Made by a program: the position numbers and the translations under genes. Shown in pieces: positions 22,725 through 36,300 of a stretch of DNA of 64,000 nt. Every line of letters begins with the position of its first letter. The first letter of the stretch is position 1. Below the pieces are notes generated by a model that worked only from the letters and a program-made list of their open reading frames with translations, did no database searches and was not told the origin of the DNA. The DNA is from Asterias rubens (taxonomy: Eukaryota; Echinodermata; Asteroidea; Forcipulatida; Asteriidae): contig NW_022985716.1 of the NCBI RefSeq assembly GCF_902459465.1, positions 38,501 to 102,500 of the forward strand, in the 5' to 3' direction.

Positions 22725-23285
22725 GTTTTCCTTTGATGAACTTGGCTTTTAACCGTTCTTTAAAGACTCGAGGTCTTCTCAGAATTATAAGAAATGATTT
22801 TGATCGATGCCGTTACTTTGACCGTGTAAACATGGTTCATTTTGAGATGGACTCGCCGCGTCAAAATACTAGCATTTGACACGCGCGTACTTAAGCGTCT
22901 TTTTAGCCCCTTGTGTATGACGTCACAACCACCGAACTAGTATCCCCGCCAAGGGTCAACTAAAGGCTATCATTGGCCGAGGGTCGTGCGCAGCGCGTAC
23001 ACGCGTGCACGTTTTCATTGTTTGATATGAAAGATGGCGCCCAAAGCGTCATATAAGCGCGCGAAAGTTTCTAATAAGCGTGTTGACTGTGATAAAACAA
23101 TGGTTAACTGCGCTTGACCCGTATAAACAAAGTAACTCATGATTCACATAGTTTCGAAACACAGCTTCAAGTTTTCGCAAACCTAAAACCATTGTATACT
23201 GCTGATCGCAGAGTCAAGTTTGAGGAGTTGCAAGCTGTGAAAGGTACATCTTCTACTTGTTTTTACCGTCAATCTTCTACTTTTG
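22725..23285 (+). promoter_or_regulatory. CpG-rich region upstream of the docking gene
   Basis: Around 22850-23060 GCGCGC words and GATGGCGCC occur, then an open stretch ending AAAG|GTACAT at 23245 that could be a non-coding first exon. Confidence 0.3.
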
Positions 23286-23628
23286 TTAAAGGCACTGGAC
23301 ACGTTTTCTTATTGTCGTAAAATAGCAATTCTGTGAAAATTTTGGCTCTTGGTCATCGAAGTTTCAAGATAATAATGAAATAAAAACGCCCTTGTTGTAC
23401 AATGTATGCTGTGTTGAAACAAGGTTTAAGGCCTGAAGTCATTTTTTTTTAGATTCAAATATTTTTTACTGAGAAATAATATTCCCTTATCTCAAACCTA
23501 CGTTACTTTAGAGGGAGTCGTTTCTCACACTGTGATGTACTTTAAAAGCTCTCCGTTGCTGCTCGTTGCCAAGTATTAGTGTTTAATAGGCTAATTTGAG
23601 TAATTTACCAAACGTGTCCAGTGCCTTG
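23286..23628. mobile_element. TTAA MITE family A-related, subfamily with GGACACGTTT ends
   Basis: Left TTAAAGGCACTGGACACGTT, right AAACGTGTCCAGTGCC; the right TTAA has decayed to TTGG. Confidence 0.75.
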
Positions 23629-23730
23629 GTTGAGGGGGCTGCGGACGTAAAGTCTTTTATAACTAAAAGTCTGCATAAGTAAAGTTTATATTGCTCTTCA
23701 TCTTTAATGTTAAATTATTGTTATGTAAAT

Positions 23731-24094
23731 TTAAAGGAACGTTACAAAATTGGTAAGAAAAAACTCGTCTAAGATCACATTAACATAAAACTTACGCGGC
23801 CAAATGATGATGATAGTAGAAAACATCCCTTGTCTGAAAATGTCATATTGATGAGAAATAAATAAAAACTAGTTTCCTGTTTGGAGTTTATAGCTCATTG
23901 GGCGTTATATTCCTTTTTATCGATGTCAAGCAAAATGTGTAATCGGTTTTCTCTATTTTCTCGTGACCCAGATGACCGATCGATCTCAAACTTCTACAGG
24001 TTTGTCAGTTTATGTATATGGTGGATTACATAAAGTGCTTACACTGCCAGCAACTGTTTTGTTGGGTAAAACAAATTTTGTAATGTTGATTTAA
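23731..24094. mobile_element. TTAA MITE family D copy directly before the docking-gene exon
   Basis: TTAA 23731 and 24091; left end AAGGAACGTTACAAAATTGG. The first coding exon's ATG is 37 bp further on; TTGCAACAG, a possible acceptor, follows the element immediately. Confidence 0.75.
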
Positions 24095-24130
24095 TTGCAA
24101 CAGATAAATTTGAAATCCAAAGTCTTGAAG

Positions 24131-27100
24131 ATGAATCGTGTTGAAATGGAATCTCCGACGGAGCAGGAGAATGATCAACGAATGGCTGAGGAGGAACTGG
24201 GGAGACTTCACCGCCAGTATCGCATCGTTGAAGGACATCGAAAGACCTACTTCGAGGAAGCTCGTAATATCATCCGCAAACAAATGTGAGTAGATCTTAG
24301 AATTTGAGTTTCCATTCTTCTGTTTTTTAAGTTATTTTTTTTTAAAATAGTGAAATGGGATCAAGCACTGTTGGTACAACACGAGCTTGCTTCGTTTGGA
24401 CAAGCGGTCGGACTGACTATTTTGGAAAGGACGCTGCAACGCGTCCGAAGCGATATTATGCCAATCAAATAACAATGATCTGTGTGTGTGGTACATACAA
24501 AGAAGAATCACTATACTTCTTCATGATATTGTCCAAATTGGTAGAATAGTAGACGATCCAATCATTTGGTTGAACTTAAACCCCCACTCTCAAAGAACAG
24601 TGTCACTTTAAGACAAAGGAGGATTACTTGGTGCAGTTGCATCTCAGATAGTGAAGCAGACATTTAGGATCAAGGGGACTTACGCAAGAAAAGAAACACA
24701 AAAAACAAAACCACTTACAAACAAACAATCACCATCATTGTGACTTTGGTAAAACAAATTTTGTTTAATTTCATGTTCATTGTTTGATCATGTTCAAAAT
24801 GGCAACATCAACTAACTGAGTGAGAAAAGCAAGAGAAAAAAACAAAACAAAAACACACACACAAACAAACAAGCACACAAACAAACAGATTGCATTGTGA
24901 CTTTGGTAATTTGTTTTTAAGTTTCATTCGATCTGTGATTATTTTAAAGGGTACACATCAACACACTGAGCGGAGAAATGCAAGAGATTGACACCGACTT
25001 ACTGCTGGCAGTGAGCCAAAACAACGTCAAGAAGGACCAGACAAATACTCACCTTCTCAAGAAACTCTTGGACAAATTCGAGGAACATGAAGCTACTGTC
25101 ATGGCGGAAGAGGGCGCTCTTGTAAAACTGAATGAAAAGGTAAAGAACGTAAAACCGGTGTGGCAGCAGATTCTGTGTGTCCCCCCCCCCCCGATATTCC
25201 ACCCCCCCCCCCATTTGGCAAACTGTGTACAAACTTCTTCTGATAGCGCCCTCTTTTGAATCTTCCTCCTCAGCCCATGTTAATTTTGCATGGGAACGAA
25301 TCTCCGGCGGATAGAATTCCCTGGGATACCGGGTCCGAATGGATTGATAAGGTTTATGGCTGTACATTGCTCAAAGGGCCTATTCATCGCAGTAATCAAC
25401 AGCCAAAGCCGTAGCCGAAGTCGATTGATTCAGGTGTAGCCTAATCAACCCGTACCTGACTATAACTTATGGCTGTGGCTTCGGCTAGATCACAAAGCAG
25501 CTTCATCCATTTTAAAGTCGCAGCCAAAGGCACTTACACTGACCATAATCGGATTCATTTCTCGGACTATTCAAATTGCGAACCCCAAATAAAACCCAAT
25601 AAAAGCCATTTTGACGTATGGTGGACACGATATAATTGCACTATTTGGTTTTGCGAAAATTTGTCTCCAAGCATTGTATTCCTATAGTGGTCACCATAAC
25701 TCAAAATGCTAAAATATTTTTATAATATAATATAATAATATTTTTATTTTCTAACCACTTCTACTACATAACCAGGTTACACAACTAGAGCGCATGCTCC
25801 AAAAGAAGTACAAGGACCTTGGAGGGTTCCAAGTGGATAGCATTCGTCACGTGACAACCCAAAAGCGAATTAGAGTTTTGGAAAATCGTCTTGATAAGGT
25901 GAGCACTTCAAAGGGACTATTAATGAATAAATAACAGATAGTTATTCGTTTTACCAATTAGATTCGAAACAAAGATTTCAGTAAGTTGATTATAAAGATT
26001 AAACTAATTTACAAAAGGCTAATGTAATAGCCTCTGTTAGATCAACTGTTAGATTTCTATAAGGTCATTTTTTTCAAATACTTTTTTGAGATTTCTTTTG
26101 GTATCACCAACCTCCATGATTTATCGATCTGTGATTGGTCAAACGTAGGCGACAGTCGGCTTCAACACAATGCTGACCAATAACCACGAGCAGAGGGAGC
26201 GAATTGACCATCTGAGACGTGAGCGCGCCATCTACGACAGACTGTACCGGAAACTCAGCAAGGAACAAAAAGACCTGAAATGTCAAATTACTGAAATGAT
26301 CGACGAAGCGACGGGTGCTTATGATACCAGGTTTGTAAGATAAGACAAAGATAAGATACAATTTGTAATATCCCGCAATGGGAAAATTAAAGTTGGCCTT
26401 GATTCAGACAGTATACAGACTAAAACACTAAAATATTTTGAGCAATAGACATACAGATTTATTAAAAAGAAACAACCAAGTATGATTTATACAAATATGT
26501 TGAGGGTAGGATTAAAAAGATTCATAGCAATTTATTGTTGATTTGCTATTGACTGTTTTGGGAATGACAACTGTACCTTTTGGAGACAATCCTTGACAAT
26601 CACTGAATTATTTGGATTGAAATCGAGACATCAGCTGCTGAGGTCTGATCACGCATCTGCTAAAAACACACAACTTGTATGACAAGGGTGTTTTTTCTTC
26701 CAATATTCTCTCGCAACTACGACGAACAAGTGAGTTCAAATGTTCACAGGTTTGTTATTTTATGCTTTGTTGAGATACACCAAGTGAGATGACTGGTCTT
26801 AAACAATTACCAATAGTGTTCAGTATCTTTAGTGGTAATGAACGGAGATGACGATATTTGTAAGAAACCTGAATGTTTGGATGAAGTGAGTGACACTCTT
26901 CCATATTCCCATCTTCCAGAGACGAAGCTCAAGCTAAGATGTCCGCTCTACGGGAGCGCACCGAGAGGGAGCAGTCACTATTCGGTGTAGAAGTCAAGGA
27001 ACTAAAACGCATCATTGATCACGATCAGAAACTCAAGGACTTCATGACCGTAAAAGCTCAAGAAAGAACAGAAATGAAGGCAATCGAGGCCGCTAAAAGG

Positions 27101-29563
27101 AAGAAGAAAGGTGCAAACAATAAACAAACAAACAAACAATCACCCAAACTAACCAATCAAGCCATAGAGATTACTTAATTTGTTCTCCCCTGACATGTAC
27201 TCTTTCTAGAAGACAAAAAGGCCAATGAAAGGGCACACACGGAAGAGATTGAAATGTTTGAGCGAGCTTTTGAGCGGGTACGTCTCTCCACTGGACAGGA
27301 TAACTTAGACCAACTCGTCCAGAGTTTTATACACAAAGAGGACGTGAACTTTGCCCTCTTTAACTACGTCAATGAGTTAAACAACGAGGTGGAGGTGTTG
27401 CATGAAGTCATAGCCGCCCTCAACGGCGATATCGAGGCATTTCAGAAGCAGGGAATGAAACTGGAGGAAAGTAGACAGACTATCTTGAAGGATCTTGAGG
27501 TATGATAGGATAACCCAAAACCACACACTCAACTCCCAAAACTTACGAGTTGTCTCATTACCAAGAGGGCAGGGGAAGTGGGCCCTCCAAAAATAATGAC
27601 ATCGAAGAGATAATAAATTAGTGTTGTACCCTTTTTTCCCGCAATTGAAACAAGTTGTGCTCAACGAAGACTTCGTAAGCAAGGCAAGGAAATTTGCGAT
27701 ATGTAGGTATGTCTTGCATTTTTTGCAAATGATTTCTCCTGGTATATCTCCCGCCCCCAAAAAATAAATAAATAAATAATGACAAAATCTCGTTAAACCT
27801 CGAGCTCACAACACTCTAAATATTGTTTAAATTAAGAGCAACCATAATATATGGCTCAAACCATGGAGGAAAGGTAGTGGCTCTGACTGTTTATTGTTCA
27901 CTTTAGTTATTGGCAAAAAATAGTGTCATTTCATGAAATGTAAACGTCACTCCCAGGTTGTGGGGTTAAACTTCCTTTACATCTGTAAAAGGAAAGACAC
28001 CTGGAAATCAGCTAAAACGTATTTTTCTGTTGATACATAGACAAGAAACACAGACGCAAGCAAGAAATGTACCCTGTACGAGAAGCGACTGAAACGCTCC
28101 AATAAGCTTGTAGATCAACTGAAGACGGCCGTAGAGCGGACGTTTCATCGGCTGTGCTGTGACGACACAGCTATAGTAGATCTACTTGGTTCATCTAAGG
28201 GTATCTCAACAATGAACGTCATGATGTATCTTGGTCAGATTGAACAGACTACCAATGATCTGATGCTGATTCAACATTTCCTGCAGTTGAAGGTTGGTTG
28301 GTTACCAGTCATATATGCTAATGATTAGTTGCAATCGAGGAGTACTATTTGAACTCTGTATTGTTTGAAGCTTTGCATGGTGTTGATATAGACGATGTGA
28401 CCTATGTTTATATTCAAGCCGCCCTCTGTTGAAAAAACACTGTATACGTCATGTTTCGTCGGGCAAAAAAGACGCGTAGTCATAAGAAGATCGATTTTTT
28501 CTTTTCGATGAGCAGTTAACAGCGAATGTTCGGACACCTTTTCAATTCGATGATGTCCAATCTTACAACATCTCTCATCTAATCTATGTTCTTGATACGA
28601 ACAGGAAGCACATGCTGCTAAAGGTGACGCAGTCCAGCCACAGCAGCTGAAGCAAACGGGTAGTGTGGTCGCAGCTAAACTACGCCCAGTTTCCCGAGTC
28701 AGCATTAGCATTATACCGCCCTCTCTTGAGTAAGTATGGGATTACTACAGAGGGTGGGTGTGGTCCCGAGCAAATCGGCAAATTGTTAGTCCTCATGGGG
28801 CGGGAATGTTTTGGTACAAACAGTGCCAGTTTCATGAGATGACCCCAGAATTAAACTTATATCACTACTCATGTAGGCCTACTATTTCCGACATTCAATC
28901 CACTTTAATCAACAATTATTTCCATATTGGTGGGGGAAAAGGGAGAATAATACACAAATAAGGTACAATATTGCCCGAGTCAGAGGGAGTCAAAAACAGC
29001 CTTAAGAAAATGATACATGAAGATGATTTTTTTATATTATTTTATAATGATAATATAATGGTTACGGAGCAGACCCATGTTGGGGCATTTACAACAATGA
29101 GGACGGAGTTTTGGAGATAATGAACAAGGCAGGACTGCATATACAAGAAAGGAATTTAAGTTGAGTATTGGGAAACCAGCAGTGTTCTAAAAGAGGCTTG
29201 AAATCGACCCTCAGATGGCTGAGTTTTTAACACCTTGTCGAGACCGGTCCACAGCCGTGGCCCCGAAATCTAAGTTTGCAACGCAAATCATGAACAGAAG
29301 TAAACCGTTCTGACCTAATACTGAACTTCATATCTTTACTTTACCTCATGATTTGTTACAGACAACAGCAAGACTCATTAATTACTGATGAGGAACTGGA
29401 GCTTCCGGCAGCTGACGTTCAACCTTTGACCCTTGATGACCTCAAACAAAAGGTCATGAAAACCATTCGCAAAAAAGATTCCCAGCCTAAAAGAACCAAG
29501 GACAGGGGAACAAACGAAGGCACGTCGCTACAAAATGGCGGGAATAAAGACACCAAACAGTAA
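24131..29563 (+). CDS. Outer dynein arm docking complex coiled-coil protein (CCDC63/ODAD1 family)
   Basis: Axonemal protein that anchors outer dynein arms to doublet microtubules in cilia and flagella; homologous to Chlamydomonas DCC2 and animal CCDC63/CCDC114. Nine exons: 24131-24285, 24950-25139, 25776-25898, 26149-26330, 26920-27110, 27210-27499, 28041-28292, 28605-28729 and 29362-29563. They total 1710 nt, 569 codons plus stop, all phases consistent. The protein is almost wholly coiled coil: EEELGRLHRQYRIVEGHRK near the N-terminus, RIRVLENRLDKATVGFNTML, REEAxAKM-like RDEAQAKMSALRERTEREQ, DVNFALFNYVNELNNEVE, and VDLLGSSKGISTMNVMMYLG. The C-terminus is basic and low-complexity. The start is the first Met of the exon (MNRVEM); a 5' UTR exon near 23114-23245 is possible but unproven. 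Assignment between CCDC63 and ODAD1 is uncertain. Confidence 0.88.
26590..26832. mobile_element. Right-hand remnant of a family A MITE in the docking-gene intron
   Basis: From GAGGTCTGATCACGCATCTG through TTCACAGGTTTGTTATTTTATG to ACCAATAGTGTTCAGTATC; the left half is gone. Confidence 0.55.
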
Positions 29564-30391
29564 AACTTTTTGTACAAATTAAAACAACAGTGTGACAGTC
29601 TTTTGCAAAGGACGTTAAAAAAAACGCAATTAAAAACGAAATAATTCAGAAACAAATTATACAGAATTAAATGTAACCACAAATAATCAGTCAATATTTC
29701 CATTCATGAATACTGGTATTTTTATTATTATTTTTGCATCATTGAAAGAAGACATTCTGTTATTGTATTAACAGGTTTGTTTAATCTTGCATCTTGCATC
29801 ACAAAGAAAGGTCAGTTTAAATATCTGTTTTACTTTTATTCATTTTCAGACTGTGTTTCCGACGTGAATCAAACCCAGCGAAATTTATTTACTTTAAATG
29901 ATAGAGCTGTTTCTTTAATAATAAAAGTATATCATGTCAAGAATGAGTGAACTGTGTAATTTCTTCCATCTTCCTTATAGACCTTAAGGACGAAGCTAAA
30001 GTTCCCAAGAATGGACAAAAATGACGTCGTCACATTTCTGAAATTCAAAATGCGCACAAAGAGCTCCCTTATTTTTGGATCTTGTTGGGCATTGTCATTA
30101 AGGTCAAGTGATTTATCGCATATGGTTCAGTGTGATCCTATGGTCATTGTCTTAGTCGCAGTGAGGCCTGGATACAAATTTTGTCTGTTCATCAAAATTT
30201 CCACTTTTTGTGTGCTTTTCAAATTTGAAGCTTTTCAAATTATAGCTGATGGTTTGAAGAAATTATGATTTTCAGACATTAAGAAACAGCAGTGGTTAAA
30301 GTTTCCCTTGATTAATTTCCTAATTAATTACTATGCTCGTTATCAACGATTTTGAAATCGAAGTTTATAGTTCGGGGAAGGGTGTGGGTGG
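29564..30391. other. Convergent intergenic region
   Basis: Between the stops of the docking gene and the carboxypeptidase. AT-rich; AATAAAAG near 29918 may be a poly(A) signal. Nothing else recognised. Confidence 0.4.
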
Positions 30392-33300
30392 TTAGGGTAT
30401 GATTTCGTTTCCTATGACCTTAATGGCTGCATATACCTCATTAGCACTGGGATTGATTTCAGATGATGGTGCAAGGAATCCGTACACACCTTTGTCTCTT
30501 AGCTCCGGGGCAAAACAATATTGAGTTCCTAGATTATTATAGACCCAGTCAATAGAAGAACCTGATGCCCTATCTGGAAGTAAAAGCAAACAGAAATGTA
30601 TCAGAGGGAATTGTATCACTAATGTATGTCTAAATAGTTAATGGTTTGAACAAATTATGCCCCACCGTGCCCCACGTTTGAAATCTGTACCTTTCAGATT
30701 AAAAAGATCAGAATTACGTCATAACTTACAAATTACGTTTGCGATGCTCCCTGTCTCAAAATGTTTTCCTGATACACCTTTGAGGGCAGCCATTGCCTTG
30801 TCGGCTAGTTTAAGCTGATGGAAAAGTAAACAAATATAATATTATTATTTGTATTTATACCACCAGCCAATATTGACAAAGTTGATTGTTATTACTATTA
30901 TTATTTATTTGACCTCAACAGTTACAAGTACACCAAAAAGCATAACAAAAGTGTTGCTTCATTATAGGGTGTAATGGTTAAGTGGTTAAAAGCGTTGGAT
31001 TCAAATGGTTAAGTCATCGGAGTCTGGGTTCAGATCCCGGTCATGACACTTGTATTCTTGAACACGATGCTTTCTGTAATTGCTTCTCTTCACACAGGGG
31101 TACAAAATAATGGGCACCTGCGAGGGTACAGGTTGATATGCGCTATATACGTTTGCCCAAGCTGTATACTCCACAGGGAGATGAGCAAGATAAATGAATG
31201 TTATTGGCCAAATGACCAGGGGTGGATTTCACAAAGAGTTAAGACTTATCTCGAGTTAATCGTCCTAATTTAAAACGTGCTTTAAGTTTTTAATATCTCC
31301 TATATTATGACAAGTCCTATTAATTTGGACGAGGCCCTCTTTTTGTGAAATCGACCCACTGGCACTATAATGTAAAAAAAAAAAAAAAAAGCCTATTGAG
31401 ACTGCTATTGTGAACTGCACTATAAAGAACTTGTAATTATTTATTTCAAGTTAACTACGATTAGTATGCACCAACCTGCTCATTATAGTTTGGGGGCGGA
31501 GCTTCAGTGTATCCGTAGGGGATCATCCAGTACTGACTGTAGGCATGCATATCAATATACACCTTCATGTTAGTTAGAGTGGATAGGTAGGCTGTTAAAG
31601 CTTGTATTTCAATCTCAGACCCAGCACTATCACCATGATAGATCTCGCTGCACGGATTGACGCTAGTTCCTGACTCTGTTTAGATTACATAAAATAATAA
31701 AATACATAAAGTTTAAGATTACAAAACTCGCAAATTACAACAATTTTCAAATTAATATTAAAAGCACTGGACACTATTGGTAATTACTCAAAGTATAGCA
31801 TAAAAACTTACCCGATAACGAGCATCGGAGAGCTGTTGGTAGTGTAAAACATTTTGAGAAACGGCTCCCTCTAACGTTACAGTTTTTGAGCAAGAGGTTA
31901 TTTCCCACTCAAACAATAAAATAATTCCGCCGAAGTAATTTTTAATCACCTGTGCTGAAAGCACACACATTTGTGCAACAGTGGTGTTTTTTCTTTTATT
32001 ATACTCTTCCAAACTCAATGACCTATTGAGCCCAAATTGGCAACGATTTGTTATTGTATGGGATACACCAAGTGAGAATACTGGTCTTTGACAGTATTTA
32101 TAATTACCAAACATGTCCAGTGCCTTCAAGGTTAAAATATTTATTAAGGTTATAGTACCTGACCAGTGTTCATCAAAGTTTCTGTTGAGATCTGCTCCCG
32201 TACACCAAGATTGACGATCAGATGGGCGCATGTTTTTCCTCCACAACCGATCTGTCTAGAATACCAAAACAAACTCGTCTTTACTTAATGTCATCAACAC
32301 TGCTCGAGAAGGTCACTATTAACAGTTTGAGTATTCTCAATATTATTGGCGTAACTTGGGCGCCCGTGTCAGATGCAATTGTGTCCGCCATGCATTACTG
32401 TCCGCTCCTGACACGTTTGCATATGCAATCGTGTCCGGGCTATGTAAAAACCGATGGGTGGACATGTACGTACATGACTGCGCGTAAGCGAGCGTGCATG
32501 CACTGAACCTACGTATATGCAGCATGAATATTCACGTATTTTATGATTGCAGTGAGTACCCAACGGCCGAACACTTCCCATGTCATTCATGACATACACT
32601 TGGCTTGTTAAAAAAATTGCGAATGTGTACCGTCGACCAAGGGCGTTTAATTTAATTTAAGGACGGTTTTGTTCTGGGGCGGACACAACTGCATATGCAA
32701 ATGTGTCCGGGCGAGACAGGTGCACTTTGCAGCAGCGTTCGGGCGGACACGGTTGCATAACTATTCAAAACCGTCCGGCGGACATTATTGCATATGCCAT
32801 AATGTACTCCGGATAGTATTGCATAGAGGACATAATTGCACGCGACACCGGCGTAACTTGAGGCGGGGGGGGGGGGGGAACTCTTGCCACATGACGTCGG
32901 AAAATGCATGTTTTTCTTCAAATGAATGACCCACAAATTTCTGGGCCATTTCCGTCCAATGAAAACCACCAGTATTTGATGAGTGTTATCAGAGGGAACA
33001 AGACGAATATGACGTCATCTTGATGACTAACCAAAATAAAACCCGTTTGAATGTTTGAATAACTTACATTTCGAGTTTGTATATAACCATCAGGGTTGAA
33101 TAAAACCCGTTTGAATGTTTGATTAACTTACATTTCGAGTTTGTATATAACCATCAGGGTTGAAGATTGGCATGATGTAGATGTCTACACTATCTAGGAG
33201 CTTAATTACTTCAGGATCACCTTTCTGGTAGTCACTCGCAAGCTGCGTATCCATAAGGGGGAAAGAATAAACATGTTATTTATTCATGTATTACATTATC

Positions 33301-36300
33301 TAACTATTTATTTGTTTATTTATTTTGGTTCAAACTTAACACATTGTCGGATAGCATGTATGTATTAGATGTTAAATTTGGATCACTGTACACTCAGTAC
33401 TTTCTCCATCAGTCCTGTGAAACATTTCACAGGCATATTTTTACTCTGGTGGGATTCGAACCAACAATCTTTGAAATTCTGGAGCTGTATCTTACTAAGT
33501 ACATGCACCCTGATTGACCGGTAGCATTTATTACATGGTAATACTAAAATGACATGTTTTATATCAAACATAGAGTTGTAAAGACGATCAAATGTGATTT
33601 TTTGTTATTAGGAGAATAAAGCCAACAAGAAAATATTGATTGTAATTATCATGGCCAAGGACATTATGGAAGAAGCATTAATATAACAAAATTTGCATTT
33701 TGGGAAATAATTATTTCGTTTTTTTTATTCAAGGAAGTTGTTGGTGGGGTCTAGAGGGTACATCACTTTTAAGTTTTATGACAATTTTTTGGTTTAAACT
33801 TTTCCCTAACCCTGGACGCCCCCTTACCCTGGACGCCCCCTGCCAACAAAGACTTATGTCTGAAAATTTAAAATAAGCAAAATAAGCAAAAAAACAATAT
33901 TACGGAACCAATGAGCTGACGAAATGAAGGTTCAAACATTACCTTGTAGACAATTTTAATTGTTGTCGCTGATGAAAGCCACTCGCGTGGATGAGTTCCG
34001 CTTTGCCACCAGAAGATAGGTTTATTAGAGCCTGGCTTCCCAATCTAGAAATGATAAACACACAACCAGTTAAATATTTTTTTTTAATAAATATTCTTTA
34101 AATTTGTTATCTTTTTGTTTATGCATTGCTTAGCTGACTGGGTGTGTATGTTTTTATTCTTTATAAATCCCTTTGCGTTATTTCATGTGCTATGATGTAT
34201 CTGCCTATCGTTACTTTTTGATATTTGTGGTGCTTTTTTGTGTACAATTTATAACGTTTTTCATGTCTTCTTATGTCTTACTCATACATCAACTTGATAG
34301 TAGCAAAATGAGTTTGAATTGGCAACTAGACTAGTCCTATGTTAATTTTATAATTATATTACTCGGACTGGTCTTGGACTATTTTTGAGACTAGTTCCAT
34401 TTCTAGAGTACAGATTCATACCAACAAGACACATAACAGTAATGATAGGGTAGTCTTGTGAAATATTCAACAAAAAAAGTGCCCGGAACACAAAGAGGGG
34501 GAAATAGTCAAAGAGATAAAGGAGAACAACGATGATAACTTAAAGGCACTGGACACGTTTGGTCGCTAGCTAGATCAGCATGCACCTCAATGGGTGCGTT
34601 CGATTAGCTTTCCCGGGTTGACCCCGGTGTGCTCATCCAAGTTGCGTATTTTATTTTTTCCAGGACGAACGTGGGCACTGAAAATTACCCCACGTTCGTC
34701 CTGGAAAAGTCGCCGATTTTTCAGGACGAGCCCCAAGTGCCCCACTTTAGGATAGGGTCACTTGGGGCTGAACCGAGGTGCACTGACGTCACCACGAGAA
34801 GGGTCACGTGATGATGCGTATTTTTATTTTTCCAGGTGGAACGTGGGTAAATATCTGCACACGTTCGTCCTGAAAAAATAGGCACCTTTTCCAGAACTAA
34901 CGTGGGGTAATTATTAGTGCCCACGTTCGTCCTGGAAAAAATAAAATACTCCACTTGGTTTTGCACACCGGGGATCGACCCAGGGATGCTAATCGAACGC
35001 ACCCATTATATTAACATTTAGCGCTTGCGCAATGGGAATTTTGCAAACAGGTCCATGAAGCAGGATTTGAAACTTTGCATGGTGGAAATACGATATAAGA
35101 AGGTTTGCGGTAACACCTTGTAATGACTATCTCTATAAGCGTTGATCACAGAGATGTTTGCCGCCACCTGTTGATCGAAATGTTCACATACACCTTTTCA
35201 CAAAAACACCCATTGTGCAAGTGCTAACTGCTGAATGAGGTGCATGCTGGGCCCAATTTCATGGCTCTGCTTACCGCCGAATTCTGCGCTTACGATCACG
35301 ATTCCCCGCTTACACGTGCAAGCGCCGAATTCCTGTGCTAGCCTTGTAAAGCGTAGAATGCCTAGTAACAAGAGTACGCCAACGCGCAGGAGCCAACATT
35401 CGCCGCTAACCCGTAAAATACGCTTGCCGTAAGCACACAATTCCCTGCTTCCGTAAGCGCCGATTTTGTGCTTACGGTAAGCAGAGCCATGAAACTTGGC
35501 CCTGGTCTTGCTTGTGCACGTACCGAGTACGTACTGCGATAAGGTCTAAAAGAGGTTTAGCGCCCTCTTGTGGTTACTTATGTACTGGCTTACCTTCAAG
35601 AGTTTAATGTCATGACCCTTGTATGACTGATGTCCAAGTTTATCCACAGACATGATTGAACTAAACTCAGCAGCCATGTCGTCTATCCATTGTTCGATCT
35701 AATTATTGGAAGAGGGATATAAACAAAACATAGAAACAAACAAACTTCTTATACACTTCATTGGGCCTTTTCATAACTGAATTTAGCCCTGCGTATCTTG
35801 AAACTGGATATGGGCATACCTATGAGTAAGTTTAATTAATAACAATAATAACAACAGTAATAATTGTGGCTTCTTTACAGCGCACATGTCCGTCACTCAA
35901 TGACGCTCCTATTTCAATGGGTCAATATTCAATCGGTAGAATTCTTCAGGACTATTTCAAAATAAGGTTGAACATCTGCTAGTGTATTTTTTTAGTCAAT
36001 ATTGATGAAATCAAAAATAAACCATTTTTAATAACAATCCTTGATATACCAATTCGGTACACTACTTTTAAAGGAAGGATAGCAGAGCTTTAAAGACTCT
36101 GGACACTATTGGTATTTGTCAAAGACCAGTCTTCTAATCACTTGGTGTATCTCAACATTGCAATATTTGTCGTCGAAGTTGCGAGATAATAATGAACGAA
36201 AAAAGAAGCACCCTTGTCACCAGAGTTGTGTGCTTTCAGATGCTAGATTTCGGGACCTCACAATCTATTTCTGAGGTCTTGAAATCAAATTCGTGGAAAA

